In this document: positions 7,970-16,147 of the stretch, piece after piece
Layout: each line of letters begins with the position of its first letter
Position numbering within the stretch: the stretch's first letter is position 1
Origin: an uncultured Oscillospiraceae bacterium
Lineage (GTDB): Bacteria; Bacillota; Clostridia; Oscillospirales; Ruminococcaceae
Assembly: GCA_900539695.1 (NCBI GenBank)
Contig: UQDG01000015.1
Coordinates: 1-63,565, forward strand
Length of the DNA stretch: 63,565 bases
Direction of reading: 5' to 3'
Notes under the pieces: generated by a model
The model's input: only the letters and a program-made list of their open reading frames with translations
Databases searched by the model: none
Told to the model about the DNA's origin: nothing
Translations under genes and position numbers: made by a program

Positions 7970-9841
7970 ATGAAAAAGAAACGACTGTACAAAGTTTTTG
8001 TCCTGCTTGCAGCCATGGTGCTGAGCTTGTCCCTGCTGACCGGATGCGCCGGAAAAAGCACCGAGGCAGTGCAGGCGCAGGAGGACGCCGAAACCATTCA
8101 GGTATATCTGTGGACCAACAACCTGTACGAAAAGTACGCCCCTTATGTGCAGGCACAGCTGCCGGATGTAAACATTGAGTTTATCGTGGGCAACAACGAC
8201 TTGGACTTTTATAAGTTTTTGCAGCAAAACGGCGGTCTGCCGGACATTATTACCTGCTGCCGTTTCTCCCTGCACGATGCTGCCCCCTTAAAGGACAGCC
8301 TGATGAACCTTGCTACCACCAACGAGGCAGGTGCCATCTACAATACCTACCTCAACAGCTTCAAAAATGAGGACGGCAGCGTAAACTGGCTGCCCGTATG
8401 CGCCGATGCCCACGGTCTTGTGGTCAACCGCGACCTTTTTGTGCAGTACGGCATCCTGCTGCCCACCGATTACGCCGGCTTTGTCGCTGCCTGCAAAGCC
8501 TTTGAGGAAGTGGGCATCCGCGGCTATACCGCCGATTATCTGTACGACTACACCTGCATGGAAACGCTGCAGGGGCTTTCTGCTGGCGAGCTTACGACCA
8601 TAGCAGGGCGCAAATGGCGCACCGCCTACAGCGACCCCGCCAGCAACACCCGTGTCGGGCTGGACAGCACCGTGTGGCCGGACGGCTTCGAGCGTATGGA
8701 GCAGTTCATTCAGGATACTGGCCTTACGGCGGCGGACTTGGAGCTGAATTACGATGACGTGACCGGGATGTTCGGCAACGGGCAGCTTGCCATGTACTTC
8801 GGCTCCTCCGCCGGTGTAGGGATGTTCCAAGAGCAGGGTATTGACGCAACCTTTTTGCCGATCTTCAGCCAGAACGGGGAAAAGTGGCTGATGACCACGC
8901 CCTACTTCCAAGTGGCATTGAACCGCGATTTGGAGCAGGACGCCGCGCGGCGCGAAAAGGCGATGCAGGTTCTGCACGTCATGCTGTCGGAGGATGCGCA
9001 GGAACAGATCCTTGCGGAAGGGCAGGACCTGCTCAGCTACAGCCAGAGCGTAAGCTACCACCTGACCGACACCATGAAGGACGTGCGCTCGGTGGTGGAA
9101 GAAAACCATATGTATATCCGCATCGCCTCCAACGATTTCTTTGCCATCTCGCAGGATGTGGTCTCCAAGATGATTGCGGGCGAATATGACGCCAAGCAAG
9201 CCTATCGAGTGTTTAATGCCCAGCTTCTGGCGGGGGATAAGCCCGACACCAGCGACATTGTGCTGACCAGCGAAACCGCCTATTCCAATGTATTCCACAA
9301 AAACGGCGGCAATGCGTCCTTCTCGGTTATGGCAAACACGCTGCGCGGGCTTTACGGCACGGATGTGTTGGTGGCACCCGCCAGCAGCTTTACCGGCAGC
9401 GTGCTGCAGGCCGACTATACCAAGGCAGCGGTGCGCGCCATGATCATGCCCAACGGGCTTTTGTCGTACCAACGCACCATGACGGGCGCCGAGCTGAAGG
9501 ACACCCTGCGCGCCTTTGTGGAGGGCTGCGAGGGCGGCTTTACCCCGTTCAACCGCGGTTCCCTGCCGGTGGTCAGCGGCATCGCCCTGCAGGTACAGGA
9601 GAACGACGGCAGCTATACGCTGACCGGCGTTACCCGCAGCGGGCAGCCCCTGCGGGACGATGATACCGTTACCGTGACCTGCCTGGCGACAGAAAAGCAG
9701 ATGGCACCGCTGCTGCAGGACGAAACCGGCGCGTTTGAGCGCGGGGAAGCCACGGTCAAAAACACTTGGAGCGATGCGGTTTGCAGCGGCAGCGTGATGC
9801 TTGCCGCGCCGGAAAGCTATATTACGTTAGGGGGGGGGTAA
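7970..9841 (+). CDS. Lipoprotein: family-1 solute-binding domain fused to a 5'-nucleotidase C-terminal-like domain
   Basis: A 623-residue secreted lipoprotein. It starts MKKKRLYK, followed by a hydrophobic segment and the lipobox LLTGC, so it should be anchored through that Cys. Residues from about 40 to 420 resemble an ABC sugar-binding protein (IQVYLWTNNLYEKY, then GNGQLAMYFGSSAGVGMF). From about 440 the sequence resembles the C-terminal domain of UshA-type 5'-nucleotidases (TDVLVAPASSF, then MPNGLLSYQRTMTGAELKDT), without the metallophosphatase domain. The start at 7970 follows GAGGAGAA. The stop lies 6 bases before the next kinase, and no ABC permease is present. It therefore probably presents a ligand to that kinase rather than importing it; this is inference. 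Confidence 0.75.
   Translation: MKKKRLYKVFVLLAAMVLSLSLLTGCAGKSTEAVQAQEDAETIQVYLWTNNLYEKYAPYVQAQLPDVNIEFIVGNNDLDFYKFLQQNGGLPDIITCCRFSLHDAAPLKDSLMNLATTNEAGAIYNTYLNSFKNEDGSVNWLPVCADAHGLVVNRDLFVQYGILLPTDYAGFVAACKAFEEVGIRGYTADYLYDYTCMETLQGLSAGELTTIAGRKWRTAYSDPASNTRVGLDSTVWPDGFERMEQFIQDTGLTAADLELNYDDVTGMFGNGQLAMYFGSSAGVGMFQEQGIDATFLPIFSQNGEKWLMTTPYFQVALNRDLEQDAARREKAMQVLHVMLSEDAQEQILAEGQDLLSYSQSVSYHLTDTMKDVRSVVEENHMYIRIASNDFFAISQDVVSKMIAGEYDAKQAYRVFNAQLLAGDKPDTSDIVLTSETAYSNVFHKNGGNASFSVMANTLRGLYGTDVLVAPASSFTGSVLQADYTKAAVRAMIMPNGLLSYQRTMTGAELKDTLRAFVEGCEGGFTPFNRGSLPVVSGIALQVQENDGSYTLTGVTRSGQPLRDDDTVTVTCLATEKQMAPLLQDETGAFERGEATVKNTWSDAVCSGSVMLAAPESYITLGGG
9830..9838 (+). repeat. Nine-G homopolymer spanning a stop codon and the next ribosome-binding site
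   Basis: Nine consecutive G residues encode the last glycines of the lipoprotein, directly before its TAA. They also form the G-rich ribosome-binding region of the kinase at 9848. Tracts of this length are prone to slippage, so both the lipoprotein C-terminus and kinase translation could vary. It could also be a sequencing-sensitive site. Confidence 0.8.
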
Positions 9842-9847
9842 AACGCT

Positions 9848-12793
9848 ATGGAAGATGATAAGCGAAAACTGAAAACAAAGCGCCGTTTTCCGCGCAAAGG
9901 GCTGACCGCCGCTGCTGTTCTGCTGGTAATCGCGTTTTTTGTCTGCCTTAGCGTGCAGTACCTTTCGTTTGTATCCAAAACCGTCTACGAAGAAAGCACC
10001 GCGCATCTGGATGAAATTCTGCATAAATCCAACAGTATGCTGAGCATGATCGCCAACAAAAACATCTCCTATCTGCATTTGTGGAACGGCTTTCTGGACA
10101 GCAACCCCGACGATGACGGAACGCAGGCGTATCTGGAATCCGCAAAAAAGGAGCTGGGGTTTGCCGAAATCTACTTTCTTTCTTACGACGGTAACTACAT
10201 AACACCCGGCGGCGAAACGGGTTATCTTGGTTTGCAGAGCAACCTCGACGAGAAGCTTGCCGACCAGAACGACATTGTGATGAACGCGGTTTTGCCGGGG
10301 CAGGACCCGATGCTGGTGTTTATCTGCCCCGAAACCAAGGGTGTTTACCGCGGCTTTGCCTACGATGCCATTGCCATCAGCCGCTACAACAGCGTTGTGA
10401 TGAAAGCCGTGGACGATTCGGCGTTTGGCGGAACTGCCAGCAGCTATGTTATCTACCCGGATGGGCAGGTTGTGATTGAAAATATCGCAGAGGGAGAGGA
10501 ATCCATCTATAACCTTGTTGCGGTACTGCGCGATTATTCCGACCTTACCGAGGCGCAGATGCAAGACCTTGCCAATGACTTTGCAAAAGGTGTCAGCGGA
10601 AACCGTGAGGTAACGCTGGGCGGCACAAGATACTATCTGGTGTACGAAAGCACCGGCATCCAGAACTGGATCTTGGTAGGGCTTGTCCCCGTGGATGTCG
10701 TCAATGCCGGTATGAATCAGCTTTGGCTGCGCACGGTGCAGATTGTAACCGGCATTGTTTTGACGATTGCCGTGCTGATCATTCTGCTGGTTACGCGCTG
10801 GGGTCACGTCAAGCTGCGCCGCAAGGATTACGAGATTCTGTGCCGGGACGAGCTGTTCCAAAAGCTGTCCCAGAACGTGGACGACGTTTTCCTGATGCTG
10901 GATGCAAAAACCTACAAGGCAGATTATATCAGCCCAAATATGGAACGGCTGCTGGGTTTGACGCGGGAGAGTGTGCGCGAAAATATCAATACCTTGGCGC
11001 TGCTGCACCCGAAGGATTCCCCCGACCGCACCAAGAACTTTCTGGAAGGGCTTACCTGCGGCAAGCAGCGCGAATGGGATATGGAATATATCCATCAGCA
11101 AACAGGGGAGCGGCGCTGGTTCCATGTGGTTGCCATGGGCAGTGAGGTCGAGGGACAAACCAAGTACATTTTGGTTTTGTCTGACCGCACCGCCGACAGG
11201 CAGGTGAATCAGGCCCTCTCGGATGCCGTTGCCGCCGCCGAAAACGCCAACCGCGCCAAGAGCACCTTCCTTTCCAATATGTCCCACGATATCCGCACCC
11301 CCATGAACGCCATCATCGGCTTTACCACGCTGGCAGTCAGCCATCTGGACGACAAGGACCGCATGAAGGAATACCTTACCAAGATACTTGCCTCCGGAAA
11401 CCACCTGCTTTCGCTCATCAATGATATTCTGGATATGAGCCGCATCGAAAGCGGAAAAATCCAGCTGGACGAAACTGAGGTCAATCTGTCCGATGTGCTG
11501 CACGACATAAAAACCATCGTCAGCGGGCAGATTTACGCAAAGCAGCTGGAATTGTATATGGACGCAATGGATATTACCGACGAGGACGTCTATTGCGATA
11601 AGACCCGGCTGAATCAGGTTCTGATGAACCTTTTGTCCAACGCTATTAAGTTCACCCCCGCAGGCGGCACCGTGTCGGTGCGGGTGCGCCAGCTCGCCGG
11701 CAAGGTCGGCGGCTGCGGGCAGTATGAGTTCCGCGTCAAAGACAGCGGCATCGGTATGAGCCCGGAGTTTGCCAAAAAGATCTTTGAACCCTTTGAGCGC
11801 GAGCGAACCTCCACGGTAAGCAAAATACAGGGCACCGGGCTGGGTATGGCCATTACCAAAAACATTGTGGATATGATGGGCGGCACCATTGAGGTGCAGA
11901 CCGCACCGGAAAAAGGCTCTGAATTTATCGTTCGTGTGCCGCTGCGCGTGCAGGAAGAACACCGCAAGACGGTAAAAATCACCGAGCTGGAGGGTCTGAA
12001 GGCGCTGGTGGTGGATGATGATTTCAACACCTGCGACGGCGTAACCAAGATGCTGGTCAAGGTGGGTATGCGTGCCGAGTGGACGCTTTCCGGCAAGGAG
12101 GCCGTGCTGCGCGCACGGCAGTCCATCGAGATGGGCGATACCTATAAGGCCTATATTATCGACTGGCGTCTGCCAGATATGAACGGCATTGAGGTCACCC
12201 GCCAGATCCGCAGCCTGCACGATGATACGCCCATTATTATCCTTACCGCCTATGACTGGTCCGACATTGAGGTGGAGGCAAAGGCAGCCGGTGTCACGGC
12301 GTTCTGCTCCAAGCCGATGTTTATGTCTGACTTGCGCGACACGCTGATGACCGCCATCGGGCAGAAGCAGGCGCAGGAAGAGCAGGGCGTGTTGCCCCAA
12401 AAGACTACCGACTTTAAGGGTAAGCACATCCTGCTTGCCGAGGATAACGAGCTGAACCGCGAGATTGCCGTGGAGATTCTGAACGCCTATGGCTTTGAGG
12501 TCGATACCGCCGAAAACGGCGCGGTCGCCGTGGAAAAGGTCAGCACCGCAGCGCCGGGGCAGTACGATTTGGTACTGATGGACGTGCAGATGCCGATCAT
12601 GGACGGCTACACCGCCACCCACCGCATCCGCGAATTGGAAAACCCTGCCTTGGCGTGCATCCCCATTCTTGCCATGACGGCGAACGCCTTTGATGAGGAC
12701 CGCCGCAACGCCCTGGAAAGCGGTATGAACGGTTTCTTGTCCAAGCCCATCGTGATTGCCGATCTTGTGCAGGAGATGCGCAAAATACTGTAA
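9848..12793 (+). CDS. Hybrid sensor histidine kinase with extracytoplasmic sensor, PAS and two receiver domains
   Basis: 981 residues. The order is: first transmembrane helix (about 18-40), extracellular Cache-like sensor (about 41-293), second transmembrane helix (about 296-318), PAS domain (about 337-455, ending in the PAC-like RWFHVVAMGSEVEG), HisKA NMSHDIRTPMN with His480, HATPase (DSGIGM, GTGLGMA), receiver 1 with YIIDWRLPDMNG (Asp772) and receiver 2 with VLMDVQMPIMDG (Asp912). It sits 6 bases after the solute-binding lipoprotein and is surely co-transcribed, suggesting the lipoprotein feeds it a ligand signal. It belongs to a different sensory class from the two BvgS-like kinases but shares the same kinase core. 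No HPt or DNA-binding output is present. Confidence 0.9.
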   Translation: MEDDKRKLKTKRRFPRKGLTAAAVLLVIAFFVCLSVQYLSFVSKTVYEESTAHLDEILHKSNSMLSMIANKNISYLHLWNGFLDSNPDDDGTQAYLESAKKELGFAEIYFLSYDGNYITPGGETGYLGLQSNLDEKLADQNDIVMNAVLPGQDPMLVFICPETKGVYRGFAYDAIAISRYNSVVMKAVDDSAFGGTASSYVIYPDGQVVIENIAEGEESIYNLVAVLRDYSDLTEAQMQDLANDFAKGVSGNREVTLGGTRYYLVYESTGIQNWILVGLVPVDVVNAGMNQLWLRTVQIVTGIVLTIAVLIILLVTRWGHVKLRRKDYEILCRDELFQKLSQNVDDVFLMLDAKTYKADYISPNMERLLGLTRESVRENINTLALLHPKDSPDRTKNFLEGLTCGKQREWDMEYIHQQTGERRWFHVVAMGSEVEGQTKYILVLSDRTADRQVNQALSDAVAAAENANRAKSTFLSNMSHDIRTPMNAIIGFTTLAVSHLDDKDRMKEYLTKILASGNHLLSLINDILDMSRIESGKIQLDETEVNLSDVLHDIKTIVSGQIYAKQLELYMDAMDITDEDVYCDKTRLNQVLMNLLSNAIKFTPAGGTVSVRVRQLAGKVGGCGQYEFRVKDSGIGMSPEFAKKIFEPFERERTSTVSKIQGTGLGMAITKNIVDMMGGTIEVQTAPEKGSEFIVRVPLRVQEEHRKTVKITELEGLKALVVDDDFNTCDGVTKMLVKVGMRAEWTLSGKEAVLRARQSIEMGDTYKAYIIDWRLPDMNGIEVTRQIRSLHDDTPIIILTAYDWSDIEVEAKAAGVTAFCSKPMFMSDLRDTLMTAIGQKQAQEEQGVLPQKTTDFKGKHILLAEDNELNREIAVEILNAYGFEVDTAENGAVAVEKVSTAAPGQYDLVLMDVQMPIMDGYTATHRIRELENPALACIPILAMTANAFDEDRRNALESGMNGFLSKPIVIADLVQEMRKIL

Positions 12794-12854
12794 TGCGCTA
12801 TTTTTTCAGAATCAGGAATTGGCAAGGGCGCATATTCTGCTGGTTCGAGCGCGA

Positions 12855-12913
12855 AAAGCCCGTTTGCCATTCATTTGTCAGCGCCATTGAAAGCTGCAGC
12901 AGGGGCTTTTCTT
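12855..12913 (+). terminator. Long-loop hairpin after the third kinase
   Basis: GAAAAGCCC pairs with GGGCTTTTC across a large loop and is followed by TTCC. It is a weaker candidate than the hairpin at 12,952. Confidence 0.35.
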
Positions 12914-12951
12914 CCTGTGCCGCCCAGGCGCTGCTGTCGTTGTGCCTATAA

Positions 12952-13000
12952 AACAGCACCAGCTGTCACGGAGACGTGACGGCTGGTGCTGTTATATTTT
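12952..13000 (+). terminator. Strong hairpin/terminator ending the kinase operon
   Basis: A 19-bp stem (12,952-12,970 with 12,975-12,993, a single G-U wobble) closed by a GAGA loop, followed by ATATTTT. It lies 160 bases after the kinase and directly before the integrase remnant. Confidence 0.7.
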
Positions 13001-13009
13001 AGGGGGCGG

Positions 13010-13347
13010 TGTTTCATCAACGCTGACGGTAAAGATTACGGTGCCGGTATCTTGTGGCCCCGGACTATGTGACACGGGTTTTCCGCGAAATGCTCTTGAA
13101 GAACGGTTTCCGCCCGATTCGCTATCACGACCTCTGCCACTCCTGCGCCAGCTTGCTTATCAAGAACAAAGTCACAATGAAAGAGGTCCAGATGTGGCTG
13201 GGACATTCCAGCTTTTCCACCACGGCCAATATTTATGCCCACATTGACGTGGACAGCAAAATGGAGGCTGCGAACATGATTGCAAGCAAAATCAATCTTG
13301 GAGAACTCCCCGAAAAAAAGAAATCTCCCAAACGAAAAATCGCTTAG
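13010..13347 (+). pseudogene. Tyrosine integrase, C-terminal remnant (frameshifted, catalytic Arg lost)
   Basis: The C-terminal catalytic part of a Tn916/phage-type tyrosine recombinase. The first piece, CFINADGKDYGAGIL (13,010-13,054), is in a different frame from the rest (from 13,054: VAPDYVTRVFREML, RPIRYHDLCHSCAS, WLGHSSFSTTANIYAH), so a frameshift separates them. The signature normally reads HDLRHS; here Arg is Cys (CGC to TGC). The tyrosine of IYAH is kept. The N-terminal and central parts are missing. It cannot catalyse recombination. It lies next to the 3' end of tRNA-Leu, the usual place for the integrase of a tRNA-targeted element. Confidence 0.85.
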
Positions 13348-13356
13348 GAGAAAACT

Positions 13357-13467
13357 CCGTTGGTCGAACTTGTCCGCCAAAACCAACGGAAAATAAATCC
13401 GTTTTGTCTGCCATTTGGGTTAAAAGTGGCAGACAAAATGGCAGACAAGCCTAAATCTTGTCTGCCA
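13357..13467 (+). repeat. att-like repeat cluster between integrase remnant and tRNA-Leu
   Basis: TGGCAGACAA-type motifs occur in alternating orientation: 13,369-13,379 (degenerate), 13,402-13,413, 13,427-13,438, 13,439-13,449 and 13,457-13,467, making two nested inverted repeats. In addition, 13,382-13,416 copies the anticodon and D arms of the adjacent tRNA-Leu with 27 of 35 positions equal. The 5-bp anticodon stem (ACGGA...TCCGT) is exact but the 7-nt loop differs. The layout resembles integrase core-type and arm-type sites. That role is inferred. Confidence 0.5.
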
Positions 13468-13469
13468 CA

Positions 13470-13504
13470 TAAAAAATACCTAAGCCGAAAAAAGGCTTAG
13501 GTAT
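13470..13504 (-). terminator. Terminator of tRNA-Leu
   Basis: On the minus strand, TACCTAAGCC pairs with GGCTTAGGTA and is followed by TTTTTT, 7 bases after the tRNA 3' end. Confidence 0.9.
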
Positions 13505-13510
13505 AAGGAA

Positions 13511-13594
13511 TGCCGGTGATGGGGGTCGAACCCATACGGTGTCACCACCAACGGATTTTGAGTCCGTCTCGTCTGCCAATTCCAACACACCGGC
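13511..13594 (-). tRNA. tRNA-Leu(CAA)
   Basis: An 84-nt class-II tRNA. The acceptor stem is GCCGGTG/CACCGGC, the anticodon stem ACGGA/TCCGT has loop CTCAAAA (anticodon CAA, reading UUG), and there is a long variable arm and a GTTCGAC T loop. CCA is not encoded. It has its own promoter and terminator. It appears to be the integration target of the island to its left. Confidence 0.95.
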
Positions 13595-13609
13595 ACAGGA
13601 AACTATATC

Positions 13610-13638
13610 ATTATACCTGCTCCCTGCAAAAAAGTCAA
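13610..13638 (-). promoter_or_regulatory. Promoter of tRNA-Leu
   Basis: Minus-strand TTGACT (13,638-13,633), 17-base spacer, TATAAT (13,615-13,610), ending 15 bases before the tRNA 5' end. Confidence 0.85.
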
Positions 13639-13678
13639 GCGGGCAGGTGGGAGTTGGCGTATTTTTTTGCAGGACCAG

Positions 13679-13707
13679 TTGTTTTTTAGGCCCTGGGCGT
13701 GTATAAT
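13679..13707 (+). promoter_or_regulatory. Promoter of nifZ-thiI-cinA
   Basis: TTGTTT (13,679-13,684), 17-base spacer, TATAAT (13,702-13,707). A second TATAAT lies at 13,716-13,721. Confidence 0.65.
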
Positions 13708-13746
13708 TTATCCTGTATAATTTTGTTCAAAATGTGAGGAATGTCT

Positions 13747-14904
13747 ATGCTTTCCGACCCGCAGATCCATTATCTGGATAACGCCGCCACCACCCGCGTG
13801 GACCCCGCCGTGACCGAGGTCATCCACGATGCTTTGGTGGAACTCTGGGCCAACCCCAGCAGCCTGTACGACCCCGCCGTGGCCGCGCAGGACGGTATCG
13901 AAACGGCCCGCGCCCGCATTGCCAAAACGTTGCACTGCCGCAGCGATGAAATTTACTTCACGGCCTGCGGGTCGGAGAGCAACAATATGGCCATCTATGG
14001 TGCCGCGATGCCCCGCCGCCACTGGGGCAATAAGATCGTCGTCACCGGCTTCGAGCATCCCAGCGTGCAGCTGCCGACCCGCGCCTTAAAAGAGGAAGGC
14101 TTCACCGTCGTCGAAATCGCCCCGGAGCGGGACGGTCATATCGACACTGAAAAATTCCTTGCTGCCGTGGATAAAAACACCGTCCTGGCCACCTGCATGG
14201 CTGTCAACAACGAGACCGGCGCACGTCAGGACATTGCTGCCCTGGCCAAGGGCATCAAAGCTAAAAACAGCCGCACCCACTTCCATGTAGACGCGGTGCA
14301 GGCCTGGCTGCGCATCCCCATCGACCTGCAAAAGTGGCCCGGCGTGGACACGCTGTCCGTTTCCGGCCACAAGATCCACGCCCCCAAGGGCATCGGGGCA
14401 CTCTTCGTGCGGGACAGCCAGCGCCAGACGCTGCACCCACCCTACGTCGGCGGCCATCAGGAGCGCGGCATGCGCCCCGGCACCGAGAACACGCCCTATA
14501 TCGTGGGCCTGGGCCTGGCGGCCGCCAAAGGCGCCCAGCGCCTGCGCACCAAGGGCGACCACCTGCATGCCCTGAATCGGCAGCTGCGCACCGGCCTGGC
14601 CGAGCTGCCCGGCATCACACTGAATTCCCCCGATGACGCCGTGGATGAAGTGGTCAACTTCTCCACAGGCTGCATCAACAGCCAGACCTTCATCAACTAC
14701 CTCAACGGGCGGCTGGTGTTCGTCTCCGGCGGCAGCGCCTGCGATAAGGGCGAGCCCAGCCACACCCTGCAGGCCATGGGCTGCGATGACCTGACCATCC
14801 GCACCGCGCTGCGCGTCAGCTTCTGCGCCGACAACACCCCCGAGGACGTGGACGCCCTGCTGGACGGCCTGCGCGCCGGCCTGCGCGAACTGCAGCACAT
14901 TTAA
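13747..14904 (+). CDS. nifZ: Cysteine desulfurase (IscS/NifZ type)
   Basis: A PLP-dependent enzyme of about 385 residues that takes sulfur from cysteine as a protein persulfide. Visible motifs are the N-terminal YLDNAATTRVDPAV, the cofactor lysine in SGHKIHAPKG, GGHQERGMRPGTEN, and the flexible-loop active cysteine in SGGSACDKGEPSHTL. It stands directly before thiI, as in Bacillus, where NifZ is the dedicated sulfur donor for ThiI. The start at 13,747 is preferred because GTGAGGA ends 6 bases before it. An ATG at 13,741 abuts the ribosome-binding site. It is distinct from the SufS copy at 33,277. Confidence 0.9.
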   Translation: MLSDPQIHYLDNAATTRVDPAVTEVIHDALVELWANPSSLYDPAVAAQDGIETARARIAKTLHCRSDEIYFTACGSESNNMAIYGAAMPRRHWGNKIVVTGFEHPSVQLPTRALKEEGFTVVEIAPERDGHIDTEKFLAAVDKNTVLATCMAVNNETGARQDIAALAKGIKAKNSRTHFHVDAVQAWLRIPIDLQKWPGVDTLSVSGHKIHAPKGIGALFVRDSQRQTLHPPYVGGHQERGMRPGTENTPYIVGLGLAAAKGAQRLRTKGDHLHALNRQLRTGLAELPGITLNSPDDAVDEVVNFSTGCINSQTFINYLNGRLVFVSGGSACDKGEPSHTLQAMGCDDLTIRTALRVSFCADNTPEDVDALLDGLRAGLRELQHI

Positions 14905-14947
14905 ATGTAAAAGCGTAACACCCACCAACGAAAGGCGTTTTTGTATA

Positions 14948-16147
14948 ATGAAAGAGATCATCCTAGCATACCAGGGCGAAATGACCCTGAAAGGCCTGAA
15001 CCGCGGCAAGTTTGAAGCACGCCTGTCCAAGATCATCCGCTGGCGGCTGGAGCCGCTGGGCAAGTTCAAAGTTTACCAGGCCCAGAGCACCGTCTTCATC
15101 GAGCCGAAGGAAGAGGGCCTGGACATGGACGAGGCCTTCCGCCGCGTCTCCCACGTGTTCGGCATCGTCAAGATGAGCCGCGCGGTGGAGTGCCCCAAGG
15201 ACTTCGACGCTATCTGCGAGACCGCCGAAGCCTACCTGGGCGAGACGCTGCGGGGCATCCGAACCTTTAAGGTGGAAGCCAAGCGCGCTGACAAGACCTA
15301 CCCGATGAAGAGTCCCGAGATCTGCCGCGAGCTGGGCGCTTACCTGCTGGACAAGCACCACCACCTGCGGGTAGATGTGCACAACCCCCAGCTGGAAGTC
15401 ATGGTTGAGATCCGCGACCACTCCGCCTACGTCCACGGACCCAAGGTGGAAGCCGCCGGCGGCCTGCCGGTAGGCACCAGCGGCCGTGCGCTGAACCTGC
15501 TCTCCGGTGGTATCGACAGCCCCGTCGCCGCCTGGTGCATGGCCCGCCGCGGCCTGGCGCTGCATCACATCCACTTTGCCAGCCCGCCCTACACCAGCCT
15601 GCGCGCCAAGCTGAAGGTACGCGACCTGGCCCGGGAACTGGTGGAGTACACCGGCAACTGCACGCTCTTCGTCGTGCCCTACACCAAGCCGCAGGAGTAT
15701 ATCCGAGATAATGCCCCCGACGTGCTGTTCACCGTGCTGATGCGCCGCAGCATGCTGCGCATCGCCAACCGTGTGGCCGCCAAGCTGGAACTGCAGGCCC
15801 TTATCACCGGCGAGAGCCTGGCCCAGGTGGCCAGCCAGACGATGGCGGCTCTGGCCTGCACCGACGCCGCCCAGGACCTGCCTGTGCTGCGCCCCTGCAT
15901 CGGCATGGACAAGACCGAGATCATCGCTATTTCGCGCAAGATCGGCACCTTTGAGACGTCCATCGAACCTTACGAGGATTGCTGCACCATCTTCACCCCG
16001 CCGCACCCCAAGACCAGCCCCACCATGGAGGAAATTTTGGCGGCTGAGGCGGGTATGCCCGACCTGCTGGCGCTGGAAGCGGAAGCTGCTGAAAATGTCG
16101 AGAAAATTTACATCCGTATGGGTGGGGAAGAGGATGATCTGCTGTGA
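14948..16147 (+). CDS. thiI: tRNA 4-thiouridine synthase ThiI
   Basis: 399 residues. Adenylates U8 of tRNA and inserts sulfur to give s4U. The N-terminal ferredoxin-like and THUMP domains (about 1-170) contain the RNA-binding part. The PP-loop SGGIDSPVAAW (about 186-196) binds ATP. The C-terminal rhodanese domain found in enterobacterial ThiI is absent, which fits dependence on the adjacent cysteine desulfurase. The start codon is ATG after TTTTTGTATA with no strong ribosome-binding site. The last 4 bases overlap cinA, implying translational coupling. Confidence 0.95.
   Translation: MKEIILAYQGEMTLKGLNRGKFEARLSKIIRWRLEPLGKFKVYQAQSTVFIEPKEEGLDMDEAFRRVSHVFGIVKMSRAVECPKDFDAICETAEAYLGETLRGIRTFKVEAKRADKTYPMKSPEICRELGAYLLDKHHHLRVDVHNPQLEVMVEIRDHSAYVHGPKVEAAGGLPVGTSGRALNLLSGGIDSPVAAWCMARRGLALHHIHFASPPYTSLRAKLKVRDLARELVEYTGNCTLFVVPYTKPQEYIRDNAPDVLFTVLMRRSMLRIANRVAAKLELQALITGESLAQVASQTMAALACTDAAQDLPVLRPCIGMDKTEIIAISRKIGTFETSIEPYEDCCTIFTPPHPKTSPTMEEILAAEAGMPDLLALEAEAAENVEKIYIRMGGEEDDLL

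Noticed and set aside
9827..12622. 931-codon minus-strand open frame antisense to the third kinase
   Set aside because: It is a codon-bias shadow: no ribosome-binding site or family motifs, and the plus-strand kinase is unambiguous.
13357..13467. CRISPR array
   Set aside because: The repeats are about 10-12 bp, alternate in orientation and have irregular spacing; no cas genes are present.
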